Of a stretch of DNA of 64,000 bases, positions 55,376-63,941 are shown one piece after another. The DNA is from Bacillus sp. SLBN-46 (lineage in GTDB: Bacteria > Bacillota > Bacilli > Bacillales > Cytobacillaceae). The notes beneath the pieces are model-generated. The model worked only from the letters and a program-made list of their open reading frames with translations, made no database searches and was not told where the DNA came from. Position 1 is the stretch's first letter, and every line of letters starts with the position of its first letter. The position numbers and the translations under genes are program-made. The stretch lies in NCBI RefSeq assembly GCF_031453555.1, contig NZ_JAVIZM010000001.1, positions 3,045,001-3,109,000 on the forward strand. The letters run 5' to 3'.

Positions 55376-55405
55376 AGATTACCCTCATTTTGGGTAATCT
55401 TTCTT
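55376..55405. terminator. Hairpin after the OB-fold gene
   Basis: Nine-base stem AGATTACCC/GGGTAATCT (about 55377-55400). The T-rich tail is on the plus strand; on the minus strand, where the operon ends 25 bases earlier, the tail is poor. Confidence 0.55.
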
Positions 55406-55424
55406 TGGGCTCTATTAATTTAGG

Positions 55425-55835
55425 TTACAAAGGAGTAAACTTCGGAATTGTAATTTGATCGGACCAGTCCTCAAATATAACCTTTACCTTCATACCAATA
55501 TTAACATCTTGAGGCATACATCCTATTATATTACTCATCATGGTAACACCCTCATCTAGTTTTATGAGAGCAACGGTATAGGGTACTTCTTCTGCATAAG
55601 CTTTTGAAATAGCGCGATGAACAATTGTGTAACTTTCAACTTTTCCAATACCAGATGACTTAACCCATTCTACTTCTCTACTCATACAATGAGTACAAAA
55701 TATCCGTGGATAAAATTGATGGTTTCCACATTTAGGGCAGAATTGGATTAATAGCTCCTTCTTACGACATCCTTCCCAAAAGTCCTTTGTTTCGGCTGTA
55801 GGCTTCGGGAAGAATTTCTGTAATTCAGCCATCAC
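55425..55835 (-). CDS. Zinc-ribbon OB-fold (DUF35) acyl-CoA-associated protein
   Basis: 136 residues. The zinc ribbon is CPKCGNHQFYPRIFCTHC, followed by a five-strand OB fold (G-I-G-K-V-E-S-Y-T-I-V-H-R). Proteins of this family pair with thiolase-like enzymes and are thought to bind acyl-CoA. It overlaps the thiolase gene by 4 bases, exactly the usual arrangement. Last gene of the ligase operon. Confidence 0.92.
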   Translation of the reverse strand: MMAELQKFFPKPTAETKDFWEGCRKKELLIQFCPKCGNHQFYPRIFCTHCMSREVEWVKSSGIGKVESYTIVHRAISKAYAEEVPYTVALIKLDEGVTMMSNIIGCMPQDVNIGMKVKVIFEDWSDQITIPKFTPL

Positions 55836-57007
55836 CCCACCTCCCTACCAAGTATTAATGTTGTATGACTCGACATGATTCCGCCTTGACCATGAACTAA
55901 GGCGACATTTGCATTACGTACTTGACGTTCGCCAGCTTGATGTCTCAGCTGCGCAACTGCCTCGGTTAAAGCAAACATGGAACCAGGATTTCCTGGATGG
56001 CAGTGAGACAATAATCCTCCGTGCGTATTGATTGGCAATGTTCCGCCAAGATCAATTTCTCCACTATCAATAAAGTCGCCGCCCTCTCCTTTTTTACAAA
56101 AACCAAGATCCTCTAACTCTATTAAAACGGTAGGCGTAAAACAGTCATAAAGTTCGGCAAAATCAATATCTCTTGGGGATAATCCAGACATTTCAAAAGC
56201 ACGTTTTCCAGATTCCACTGCTGCTGAAGTTGTTAAATGATGTGCTTGACTGATATGTTCGTGACGGTGCCCCTCTCCTACTCCAAGCAAATACACCGGT
56301 TTATTTTTATATTCCTTCGCTCGCTCTGCGGATGTTATGATAATGGCTGAGCCCCCATCAGAGACCAATGAGCAATCAAGCAAATGTAATGGGTCAGCAA
56401 TCATCCTCGAATTAATGACATCCTCAATGGTAATGAGTTCCCGCATTTGAGCCCCTGGATGCAGGCTGGCGTGTTTTCTAGCTGTAACAGCTATTTTTGC
56501 GAATTGCTCAGGTGTTGTCCCATATTTCTCCATATGCGCTCTTGCAATTAATCCATAAAACGCGGGAACCGTGGGACCAAAGGGGATTTCAAATTGAGAA
56601 TGTCCCGCCGATGCTTGCATGGCCATCGCCTGTTCACGATATAATCCACTACGTAAGCTATCGCCCATCGCAATTAATACCGTTTCACACATACCAGTCA
56701 CAATTGCCGATGCTGCTACATGAAGCGCTGAAAATGTAGTCCCTCCCCCAGCATTGACAGTCATCGTAAATCGTGGGAGGATTTGCAAATTTTCAGCGAT
56801 GGCTTCTGCATGATACATGAATGGCTCTGCCATTGAATTACACGTGATTAAGCCGTCAATTTTTTCCTTACTAATCCCTGCATCATCTAAGGCACGGTAA
56901 GCCGCATCAATACAAAGGCCTGTCGCACTTAAATTCGGCACTACTCCAACTTGCGTATCTGCTGCGCCAACAATCGCCACTTTTCCGTATAAAGAATTCA
57001 TGATCAT
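55832..57007 (-). CDS. Thiolase-family acetyl-CoA acetyltransferase
   Basis: 391 residues, usual thiolase length. A G-x-x-T-Q-V-G-V opening (GAADTQVGVVP), D-A-G-I-S-K-E-K-I-D-G-L, E-L-Y-D-C-F-T-P and NTHGGLLSHCHPGNPG are typical of the SCP2-like thiolases. The nucleophile Cys normally in the first half is not obvious, which is common in the group that partners DUF35 proteins. It lies between a MaoC gene and the OB-fold gene, suggesting cleavage or binding of a beta-keto or branched acyl-CoA. Confidence 0.9.
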   Translation of the reverse strand: MIMNSLYGKVAIVGAADTQVGVVPNLSATGLCIDAAYRALDDAGISKEKIDGLITCNSMAEPFMYHAEAIAENLQILPRFTMTVNAGGGTTFSALHVAASAIVTGMCETVLIAMGDSLRSGLYREQAMAMQASAGHSQFEIPFGPTVPAFYGLIARAHMEKYGTTPEQFAKIAVTARKHASLHPGAQMRELITIEDVINSRMIADPLHLLDCSLVSDGGSAIIITSAERAKEYKNKPVYLLGVGEGHRHEHISQAHHLTTSAAVESGKRAFEMSGLSPRDIDFAELYDCFTPTVLIELEDLGFCKKGEGGDFIDSGEIDLGGTLPINTHGGLLSHCHPGNPGSMFALTEAVAQLRHQAGERQVRNANVALVHGQGGIMSSHTTLILGREVG

Positions 57008-57029
57008 CCCTCATAGTTTTTCTATAATT

Positions 57030-57440
57030 TTAGTTTAAACGGACCTTTACTGAACCAGGAACGATGATTTCATCTGCTTCATTTTTAATAAAAACGTTAA
57101 CTGTCACTTCCCTCAAATCTTTATCATAGGCAGTCACTTCTCCTCCAGAGCGGAGAGTTTCTCCAATATACGCTGCTTTCCGATTAGAATATTCGACGAA
57201 GGTTATATGTCCTTCATCATCAACCCACTCTAATACACATTGCGTCAACCAATCTCCCATTAAGGGTCCAGCTATGACTAGTCCGGGATAACCTTCCTCC
57301 TCTGTTGCATATGGTAAGTCAAAATGAATTCGATGTGCGTTCCATAAGACTGCATTATATAAGAACAATTGAACATTATCAGGGGTATATTCAATTTCTG
57401 GTAACTGTTGTCCAACAAAAACCTCTGCGATTTTATTCAT
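57030..57440 (-). CDS. MaoC-like (HTD2-type) acyl dehydratase, C-terminal-half protein
   Basis: 136 residues with a hot-dog fold pattern: WNAHRIHFDLPYATEEEGYPG holds the hydratase Asn-His-Asp signature (N-x-H-R-I-H-x-D), and LVIAGPLMGDWL the following strand. Paired with the 57489 gene it would make an enoyl-CoA hydratase/dehydratase heterodimer. Probable substrate is a medium or aromatic acyl-CoA, not identifiable. Confidence 0.88.
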   Translation of the reverse strand: MNKIAEVFVGQQLPEIEYTPDNVQLFLYNAVLWNAHRIHFDLPYATEEEGYPGLVIAGPLMGDWLTQCVLEWVDDEGHITFVEYSNRKAAYIGETLRSGGEVTAYDKDLREVTVNVFIKNEADEIIVPGSVKVRLN

Positions 57441-57488
57441 TATTTCCTTTTCACCTCAGCTTAAGAAGAATAGAATGATACCGTATGT

Positions 57489-57941
57489 TTAACGTAGTAT
57501 CCTGGTTGTCTTTTCAGTAATTACTTTTTCTCCTAAATCATTCACTACTTCCATCGTAACCTCGTAGAATATTAATGGACCCTTTGAGCCCATTTTTTCA
57601 TAAATATTGGTTAATGTTCTCGTAGCCGTTAACCAATCACCAGGGTAAATCGTTTTATGATATTCAATTTGCACTCCACCGGCCATTGCCTTCTTTAATG
57701 GAAAATCGGGTAACAATGTATCAATGGACACACCATCAATACTTAGTTGATTTAACTCAACCACATCCCAAAATAATGTCAAATGATATAAAGGTGGCGC
57801 CTCATCGCCATTCAAATATTTAGGTAGACGCTGCCCTGTCGCTACAGCATATTTCTTTAAGTCTCTTCTTGTGACGAGCTCTCTTCTAGGGAGAGTGGAA
57901 GATCCAATATATGAAAGTATATTGTCTGTTAGTACACTCAT
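57489..57941 (-). CDS. MaoC N-terminal-type (FAS1-like) dehydratase
   Basis: 150 residues. RRDLKKYAVATGQ and G-D-E-A-P-P-L-Y-H-L-T are typical of the N-terminal half-domain of FAS1-like dehydratases, which lack the catalytic His and stabilise their partner. V-Q-I-E-Y-H-K-T-I-Y-P-G-D-W-L completes the fold. It overlaps the acyl-CoA ligase gene by 4 bases and is followed by its likely catalytic partner at 57440. Confidence 0.88.
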   Translation of the reverse strand: MSVLTDNILSYIGSSTLPRRELVTRRDLKKYAVATGQRLPKYLNGDEAPPLYHLTLFWDVVELNQLSIDGVSIDTLLPDFPLKKAMAGGVQIEYHKTIYPGDWLTATRTLTNIYEKMGSKGPLIFYEVTMEVVNDLGEKVITEKTTRILR

Positions 57942-59494
57942 ACTCTTTCCCCCAGTTTGTTAGAATACGTCTCCCGTAGTTCTCGTTTAAGAATTTTACT
58001 TGTCGGTGACTTTGGCAAACTATCTACAAAATAAACCTTTTTCGGTTTTTGATAGGAGGCGAGATGATTTTTGGCAGATTCAATAATATCTTCCTCTGTA
58101 GCCGTTCTTCCTGGTTTTAAAACAACTGTCGCTGTCACATTCTCTCCCCATTCTTCGTCTGGAACCCCAAATACAGCCACTTCAAGCACTGCATCATTTT
58201 GGTAAATTGCATTTTCTACCTGAGTGCTGTAAATATTTTCTCCACCTGAAATAATCATATCTTTCGCACGATCAACAATGAATATATATCCATCCTCATC
58301 CCATTTTGCAACATCACCTGTATGTAACCAGCCATCTTGTAAGGTTTGTACTGTTAGCTCTGGTTTATTCCAATAACCAATCATGTTTGCATCGGATTTT
58401 ACCACTATTTCACCCGTTGTTTTTCCATCTTTAGGGACTGGATCACCGTTCTCATTAACAATTTGAATAGTATTCACAAAAGCTTCTCGTCCACAGGAAG
58501 ATAAACGTTCCGGATGGATTCCGTTCACTGCATGAATATGATCTTCCTGCGAAAGGAATGTCATTCCCATGCCTTCCGTTTGTCCGAACCCTTGTATTAA
58601 CGTACAAGGGAATGCTTCTAAGGCTGCCTTAACGACCTTCATTCCCATTGGCCCGCCGCCATATTGAATATTTCTAAGACTGCTAATGTCATAGCTATCA
58701 AAATTCTCCACGGACATCATCCAATTTAACATCGTCGTTATTCCTAAAAACGCGGAAACCCTTTCCCTCTCGATGACCTCAAGTGCCAGCTTAGCTTCAA
58801 AATTAATTAGCACTAATGGACATCCATGCGCCATATAATTTATTGCTAGAACGATTGGAATATGGAACATTTGTCCCGTTAGCATATAAACATCTGAAGG
58901 GACAATTCTTTCTGCAACCGTCTGATTCAACATCCCTGCATAAAAACTTTTATGTGTATGAATGGCTCCTTTTGGTTCTCCAGTTGTGCCTCCTGTATAT
59001 AAAATCAGCATTGGATCTTCATCACCGATATCAGATGATAAGGAAGGCTCTTCATTTGATGAAGTTTGAACTAGGATCTCATATGAGAGGTCGCTACCTT
59101 CTCCAATTTCTAGCCAATGGTCAAGATCAACGTTTTGCTGCAAATAATTTTTTACCTCTTCAAATTCTTTTGAAGTAATGATCACTGCAGGCTTACCATC
59201 GTTTAAAATGCGACTTAATTCTTTATTTCCCAATCTCCAATTCAATGGTTGGATAATTAATCCAACTCTAGCACAAGCAAAATAACACTCTATATATTCA
59301 ATGCAGTTTTTAGCTAAAATCGCTATGCGGTCTCCCTTTTTCAGACCAAAGCGATCAATGAATCCATTTGCTAATCTGCATACTCGATCGTCTAATTCTC
59401 CAAAACTCATGCGTCGGTCATTAGGAATATCGATTAATGCCGGACGGTTTGATTCAATTCTTGCGTACTTGTTAGGAATGAATCCAATGTTCAT
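57938..59494 (-). CDS. AMP-forming acyl-CoA synthetase
   Basis: 518 residues. The AMP-binding signature LILYTGGTTGEPKGAIHTH is near 170, GFGQTEG in the middle, WLHTGDVAKWDEDGYIFIVD next, and the C-terminal GGENIYSTQVENAIYQ and PKSPTSKILKREL with the catalytic lysine. It activates a carboxylic acid with ATP and CoA, first step of the operon's pathway. The substrate is not predictable. First gene of the operon; a motif shared with the tetR promoter lies 60 bases upstream. Confidence 0.93.
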   Translation of the reverse strand: MNIGFIPNKYARIESNRPALIDIPNDRRMSFGELDDRVCRLANGFIDRFGLKKGDRIAILAKNCIEYIECYFACARVGLIIQPLNWRLGNKELSRILNDGKPAVIITSKEFEEVKNYLQQNVDLDHWLEIGEGSDLSYEILVQTSSNEEPSLSSDIGDEDPMLILYTGGTTGEPKGAIHTHKSFYAGMLNQTVAERIVPSDVYMLTGQMFHIPIVLAINYMAHGCPLVLINFEAKLALEVIERERVSAFLGITTMLNWMMSVENFDSYDISSLRNIQYGGGPMGMKVVKAALEAFPCTLIQGFGQTEGMGMTFLSQEDHIHAVNGIHPERLSSCGREAFVNTIQIVNENGDPVPKDGKTTGEIVVKSDANMIGYWNKPELTVQTLQDGWLHTGDVAKWDEDGYIFIVDRAKDMIISGGENIYSTQVENAIYQNDAVLEVAVFGVPDEEWGENVTATVVLKPGRTATEEDIIESAKNHLASYQKPKKVYFVDSLPKSPTSKILKRELRETYSNKLGERV

Positions 59495-59551
59495 TAAAAT
59501 CCCCCACTCATCAGAATTGTCTATAAACGAACTTCCAAATACAGTTCACTA

Positions 59552-59575
59552 TTTAAAATATTGCGAAAATATAGT
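59552..59575. promoter_or_regulatory. Candidate TetR operator before the ligase operon
   Basis: TTTAAAATATTGC (59552-59564) is repeated exactly at 60180-60192, upstream of the tetR gene. Both lie in short dyads of the form ATATT...AATAT. They are probably sites for the regulator encoded at 60239. Confidence 0.5.
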
Positions 59576-59582
59576 AAAATAA

Positions 59583-59999
59583 TTAATAAGGTAATTCTAA
59601 ATCTATATGACGTTTCTTGATCTTCCATTGATGATTGATTTTTACGACTTCATCCTGATATAAACCAGTTGTTAATAGTTTTATATTGCCATTTTCCGTC
59701 GCAAAAAGTGATAAATAGGATAATACACTAGCATGTTCAGAATCTACTTTTTCAAAAAATACATTGGAAACCACATGTCTTCTTTTATCAGTCTGTGTTT
59801 CCATAGAGTCTTTCATTAGATTCATAATTTCACCATGACCAGTAAATGGCCCAACCAAGTTACCTTCGGCAATGCGCATAGTAAATATCGCATCTTCTGA
59901 GAAGCATTCACCAAGCATTTCTAATTTTCGTTCATCAAGTGCGTAAGCAGATTTACTTAATAATTCACCTATTTTCATTTTTTCAGTCGTATCAACCAT
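59583..59999 (-). CDS. NTF2-like/SnoaL-fold protein
   Basis: 138 residues from ATG 59999, where AAGGAGG precedes the start by 11 bases; the frame runs open to 60137 but the extra part is Ile/Leu-rich noise. KSAYALDERKLEMLGECFSEDA and the late W-K-I-K-K-R-H-I-D strand are typical of NTF2-like (SnoaL_4) proteins, a cone-shaped fold used by dehydratases, isomerases and ring-hydroxylating subunits. It is transcribed away from tetR and toward the ligase operon. The reaction is unknown. Confidence 0.85.
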   Translation of the reverse strand: MVDTTEKMKIGELLSKSAYALDERKLEMLGECFSEDAIFTMRIAEGNLVGPFTGHGEIMNLMKDSMETQTDKRRHVVSNVFFEKVDSEHASVLSYLSLFATENGNIKLLTTGLYQDEVVKINHQWKIKKRHIDLELPY

Positions 60000-60179
60000 A
60001 TTCACTATTACCTCCTTGAAAATGTTATTAATAAAACTTAATAAATATAATTTAATCCCGATTGTAAACGCATACAATATGCAATTCATAGGGGAAATGT
60101 TCAATATCGTACAATTCAACAACTTTTTGTCTAACAAAAATGAAAAAAATGATAAAAAACCTGACCTAAATTCTGAAAT

Positions 60180-60200
60180 TTTAAAATATTGCTAATATAT
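60180..60200. promoter_or_regulatory. Candidate TetR operator before tetR
   Basis: Second copy of TTTAAAATATTGC (60180-60192), with ATATT-GCT-AATAT dyad, about 45 bases upstream of the tetR start. See 59552. Confidence 0.5.
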
Positions 60201-60238
60201 TTGATAGAAAAATGCCCTATATAGAAGGAGAGGTTTTT

Positions 60239-60826
60239 TTGCAAACCATTAATGATAAACGAATGAAACGTACAAAATTGATGTTTCACCATGCACTCCT
60301 CTTACTATTACAAGAAAAAACCTTTGAAGAGATTTCAATTTCTGATATTGTCAGAAAGGCAGAAGTCAACCGGGGAACCTTTTATTATCATTACGAACAG
60401 AAAGAAGATTTATTAGAAGAAATGGTTAACACCGTCATAAACAATATGGTGGTTGCTTTTCGAAAACCATTTAAGCCCTATCAAAAAATGGATATCAATG
60501 AAATTTCAATTATTCCTTTATTCGAACATTTTCTTGAAAACAGGGTCTTTTATACTACCATGTTAAGTAATCGCGTTCCCATCCATTTGGATGAACGTCT
60601 CCTACAAACAATGGAGAAAAATTACTTACATAATTTGGAGTTCTTTTTTCCTCTAGATGAAAAGGATGTTAATAAGGAATTATTCTATTCCTATAAAGTC
60701 CACGGACTAATTGGATTTATCTTAAATTGGATCAAAAATGATTTCCAATATCCAATCACATACATGGCTGAGCAATTAGTCAACATCGTTACTATTAACA
60801 CGAAAACTGTGTACATAAAGTGTTAA
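60239..60826 (+). CDS. TetR/AcrR-family transcriptional regulator
   Basis: 195 residues from TTG 60239, which has AGAAGGAGAGG 6 bases upstream; the frame opens earlier at ATG 60212 but that has no site. The HTH is FEEISISDIVRKAEVNRGTF followed by Y-Y-H-Y-x-x-K-E-D-L, the classical TetR pattern. The C-terminal domain is of the TetR_C type seen in Bacillus (F-I-L-N-W-I-K-N). It is divergent from the NTF2-like gene and probably represses it and the ligase operon, in response to an acyl-CoA or aromatic ligand. Confidence 0.9.
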   Translation: MQTINDKRMKRTKLMFHHALLLLLQEKTFEEISISDIVRKAEVNRGTFYYHYEQKEDLLEEMVNTVINNMVVAFRKPFKPYQKMDINEISIIPLFEHFLENRVFYTTMLSNRVPIHLDERLLQTMEKNYLHNLEFFFPLDEKDVNKELFYSYKVHGLIGFILNWIKNDFQYPITYMAEQLVNIVTINTKTVYIKC

Positions 60827-61156
60827 TTTCAAGAAGGTGTCATGCACACCCCAATATCAACTAAAAAATCAGGGTCAGACCTCAGTTTAGTAAGTGTTAC
60901 AGCACTGGGGTCTGATCCAAAAAACGTCTCTAGCTTAAGTACATTCTCTTCATCAAAATTCAAATCAACCCCTTTTTCATCCTATTTCCAGCAAAACAAA
61001 AAACACCCACCAACATTGATAAATCAACATTTGTGGGTGTAATATGGTTTCTTAATTTAACTCGTCGTACCCTAAAGAACTGGTATTCGGAGTCGAAAAT
61101 GAACTATAAAGAGAAACCAAGAAAAGGACATTCGAAACATGTAGTTTGAAGAAAAA
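60827..61156. other. 330-base gap with hairpins
   Basis: Contains TCAGACC/GGTCTGA arms at 60875-60881 and 60909-60915 (the GGGTCAGACC-type hairpin often seen between Bacillus genes) and repeat B copy 2 at 60991. No gene called; the 66-codon frame over it covers the repeats. Confidence 0.6.
60991..61040. repeat. Intergenic palindromic repeat B, copy 2
   Basis: 50 bases, 44 identical to 55271-55320 and in the same orientation. ATTTGTGGGTGT forms the right arm of the hairpin. Confidence 0.8.
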
Positions 61157-61520
61157 TTAAAACCAATAGGATCTTAAGGCAAAAATTGAAGTGGTTAGAA
61201 ACGCCATAGACCCAATGAATATCAAAATCATCCCTCGTTTTCTATTGACGTTACATAACTTTGCTCCATCAATTATCCAACCTGTCCCTATTAAGAAAAA
61301 TGCTATAAATCTTATAGAGTCATTATTAAAAACAATACCTATGAAAAATATAAAATATCCAATTTGATGTAGTACGTGAAATAGGACCTGGATTGGGTTC
61401 CTAAGTTCTTTTCGAAACTGTTCTTTTTCTGCCGCTGAAAATTTTTTTATATTCTCTTCTAGCTAGAATAAATCCTACAAATACCGCTAATATAATTGCC
61501 CCAATTTGAACTAGAAGCAT
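61157..61520 (-). pseudogene. Frameshifted gene for a small membrane protein
   Basis: ATG 61520 with AGAAGGTG before it opens MLLVQIGAIILAVFVGFILA, a membrane helix. After Y-K-K the frame shifts at a run of seven A (minus strand, about 61443-61449); the +1 frame then reads SAAEKEQFRKELRNPIQVL and three more helices to TAA 61157-61159. Removing one A restores a protein of about 120 residues with four membrane segments. It could be a true mutation or a homopolymer sequencing error. Family not recognised. Confidence 0.6.
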
Positions 61521-61577
61521 AGTATTCACCTTCTATTATTAGTCACTAAAGCCAAGGTACCCTGTTAATTTTATATG

Positions 61578-61724
61578 TTACTGAAATAAACCGAATACCC
61601 ACACAAACAGATACATCGGAACTGCTACAATTATCATTCCTGCAAGTAAATAGCTAATCGACCTTATAATAAATTTAAAAACATCATATACAGCTCCTAC
61701 TAGGTCATCAATAAATCTCAACAC
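61578..61724 (-). CDS. Small single-pass or hairpin membrane protein
   Basis: 48 residues from GTG 61724 (or TTG 61721); GGAGGGG lies about 11 bases before. The frame begins at ATG 61769 but the first 15 codons contain the ribosome binding site. L-R-F-I-D-D-L-V-G-A-V-Y-D-V then a long hydrophobic helix (YLLAGMIIVAVPMYLFVWVF). Function unknown. It lies about 60 bases upstream of the frameshifted membrane gene, on the same strand. Confidence 0.5.
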   Translation of the reverse strand: MLRFIDDLVGAVYDVFKFIIRSISYLLAGMIIVAVPMYLFVWVFGLFQ

Positions 61725-61815
61725 TAAAAACCATTCCCCTCCAAAAACGTGGTAATTATATTTTAACATTATTTTCCTTTAAGAAATCAAATAAATGGGA
61801 ATTTAAACAAATGAT

Positions 61816-61860
61816 AATCCAGTAGATTCTAATTGAACACCAAAGTTCCGTTCCCATGAT
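61816..61860. repeat. Intergenic repeat A, copy 2
   Basis: 45 bases, 40 identical to 55187-55231, same orientation. It ends 34 bases before the glutaredoxin start and probably overlaps its promoter. Confidence 0.8.
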
Positions 61861-61894
61861 ACAATAACCATAATGAAATGGAGGTAATAACAAA

Positions 61895-62137
61895 ATGAAA
61901 AAAGTGATTATTTATACGCAAGAAACATGCCCGCCTTGCCATGCGGAAAAACTGTGGTTCAAAGAAAATGGAATTGAGTTTGAAGAAAGAGACATTCGGA
62001 AAAACGATCAATATCTCCATGAACTGATTGCGCTAGGTGCTGCGGCTACTCCAGCAACCATAATCAAAAACGGAGACAGTGAGGAAGTTGTTTTAGGATT
62101 TGATCAAACGAAGTTGGCTGAGGTATTAGGGATATAA
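61895..62137 (+). CDS. Glutaredoxin-family protein
   Basis: 80 residues. Active site TCPPCHAEK near the N-terminus, cis-proline in A-A-T-P-A-T-I, and a final G-F-D-Q-T-K-L. It reduces disulfides or carries bacillithiol/cysteine-type redox exchange; the usual Gram-positive short Grx-like (NrdH) size. TGGAGG lies before the ATG. Single gene with its own terminator. Confidence 0.9.
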   Translation: MKKVIIYTQETCPPCHAEKLWFKENGIEFEERDIRKNDQYLHELIALGAAATPATIIKNGDSEEVVLGFDQTKLAEVLGI

Positions 62138-62144
62138 AAAAAAT

Positions 62145-62180
62145 GGCGAACAGTGACTGTTACTGATCGCCTTTTTTCTT
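62145..62180 (+). terminator. Terminator of the glutaredoxin gene
   Basis: GGCGAACAGT (62145-62154) pairs with ACTGATCGCC (62162-62171) with one mismatch, followed by six T. Confidence 0.85.
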
Positions 62181-62228
62181 TTTCCCGGTCCCTCTTTATT
62201 TCATTAATTGCGGAATATCATTTCCAAC

Positions 62229-63245
62229 CTATAATAACGTTTCAATCAACTTCATTGCACCTGTTAATCGATTTTCATAACTTCCACTTAATAGATGGTA
62301 CTCAATGTTATACTTCTTTAATAAGGCCTTTAAGTGACCATTGTTATTGGCTCTGGACGTTTCCTCTCCATGCACTCTTAACCCATCATCCACCCATTTT
62401 ACATCTGGTTCAAGGAATAGCCACAGATCGTTATCTTGTAGTTTGGCAATTTCATCGAGTACGGGTTGATGTTCCTCGTTGTAAAGATTTGAGTAAAATT
62501 GGGTAACGATGGCTTCCGTATCAATAAAAACTAGTTTATTGGCCTGTTCAATGGCCTTAAATTCTTCCATCTTATGACCATAGGCAATCTTTTGATAATC
62601 TTCCGCAACTAGGATCCCGTCGCAGCCACCTAATTCTTCACATAGTGTTCGGCCATATTCTGAAACGTAAGTTGTATTGTAAATTTTCGCGAGGTTTTTC
62701 GTTAGGGTTGACTTTCCGCAGCTTTCTGTCCCAACCACTACGATTTTTTTTACAAAATAAGGTCGAACCATAGTAGGGATAAACTCCCAATACTTAAAGA
62801 CGCCCTCATTTCGAATGGCAGTAGCCGAAATGTTTACATGCGTACGCATCGGATCAATCAGCGTGTGCTTCGAATTAGGATATAACTCTTTAAAAATATC
62901 ATTATATTCATTTTCAGAACTAAAGACGTAATCAATTGGCTTTCCTATTTTCTCTTTTATGAGATGAGCTCCTTCAGCCCAGTTGTAGTTGTCATTATCT
63001 TGATCATCTTCAATCGCTATTACTTTTACATTCGGCATATCTTTTGTTAATTGGGAAAGCCAGCGCAAGCGAATGTTTGCTGGAATATAATCCATTTTTG
63101 TATCCAAACACAGCTCCCTGTCTCGTAATTCGCTATGTGATAAAATAACGTACAGTTCATCCACCATTGATGATGCATAGGTTATGGCATACACATGGCC
63201 AAGATGTAGTGGAAGGAACTTTCCTCCGATAAAACCAACTGTCAT
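62229..63245 (-). CDS. nadR: NadR-type bifunctional NMN adenylyltransferase/ribosylnicotinamide kinase
   Basis: 338 residues. The N-terminal nucleotidyltransferase has GKFLPLHLGHVYAI (H-x-G-H) and late I-S-A-T-A-I-R. The kinase part has Walker A VGTESCGKSTLTKNLA near 172-187 and FIDTEAIVTQFY. It phosphorylates nicotinamide riboside and adenylates NMN to NAD. No N-terminal HTH is present, unlike the enterobacterial repressor form. It starts directly after pnuC (TAA ATG). Confidence 0.93.
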   Translation of the reverse strand: MTVGFIGGKFLPLHLGHVYAITYASSMVDELYVILSHSELRDRELCLDTKMDYIPANIRLRWLSQLTKDMPNVKVIAIEDDQDNDNYNWAEGAHLIKEKIGKPIDYVFSSENEYNDIFKELYPNSKHTLIDPMRTHVNISATAIRNEGVFKYWEFIPTMVRPYFVKKIVVVGTESCGKSTLTKNLAKIYNTTYVSEYGRTLCEELGGCDGILVAEDYQKIAYGHKMEEFKAIEQANKLVFIDTEAIVTQFYSNLYNEEHQPVLDEIAKLQDNDLWLFLEPDVKWVDDGLRVHGEETSRANNNGHLKALLKKYNIEYHLLSGSYENRLTGAMKLIETLL

Positions 63246-63941
63246 TTACGCCGCCTCCTGCACTTGTTTGATCGATAGCTTTCTCCAGTTGATATACCCG
63301 TACACGCTATTTACCAAGAATGCTGACCACATGACTAACATGGAGAAGTCATTACCACCTTGCGTAACGAGAGCAGTTACCCATAGGAAAATGGATAGGA
63401 TGTTTACAGACATCCATAATAGCCATTGTTCTGTATAGCGTTTTAACATCAAAATTTGTGCTGCAATCGATAATACATTTGTGGCTGAATCCGTCCAAAC
63501 AACTTTACCACCGAGGAATTTTAAGAAAAATCCATAACCCACTATAAGAGTTAACATCAATAATAGAGTATAAAGCCATCCCTTTTTCGTAAGGCTCTTA
63601 ACGATTACATCTTCACCTTTGACACCATGATCGGTTTTGTTCTTTTTCCACAGATAAATCCCGATAAATTGCACTGGGAAGTAAAACAGCGCATTGAGCA
63701 TCACCTCTCCATACAGTCCGTAACCGTAGGCTATATAAGCATATGTTCCTGTTTGGATGATACCAAAGTAATAGTTTGATATTTTCCCCTTCGCTACTAA
63801 AACCACGCACAGCATGCCAGTTATTGATGAAATTAAGCCGATGAGTGAGTCTTCCCATGCAAAGAATAAATAGATATTAACCATAGTGAAGGTAAGCAGC
63901 CAGATGATTTCAAATCGTGACCAATTTTTAAATATCCCCAT
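63246..63941 (-). CDS. pnuC: Nicotinamide riboside transporter PnuC
   Basis: 231 residues from ATG 63941 (GGGAGAGAG just upstream); the frame starts 16 codons earlier at 63989 without a better site. Seven to eight membrane helices, with FYFPVQFIGIYLWKKN and W-T-D-S-A-T-N-V-L-S-I-A-A-Q-I-L-M, the PnuC pattern. It imports nicotinamide riboside by facilitated diffusion, trapped by NadR encoded next to it. First gene of the two-gene operon. Confidence 0.93.
   Translation of the reverse strand: MGIFKNWSRFEIIWLLTFTMVNIYLFFAWEDSLIGLISSITGMLCVVLVAKGKISNYYFGIIQTGTYAYIAYGYGLYGEVMLNALFYFPVQFIGIYLWKKNKTDHGVKGEDVIVKSLTKKGWLYTLLLMLTLIVGYGFFLKFLGGKVVWTDSATNVLSIAAQILMLKRYTEQWLLWMSVNILSIFLWVTALVTQGGNDFSMLVMWSAFLVNSVYGYINWRKLSIKQVQEAA

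Noticed and set aside
59999..60137. 46-residue N-terminal extension of the NTF2-like protein
   Set aside because: AAGGAGG sits right before ATG 59999 and the extension is low-complexity.
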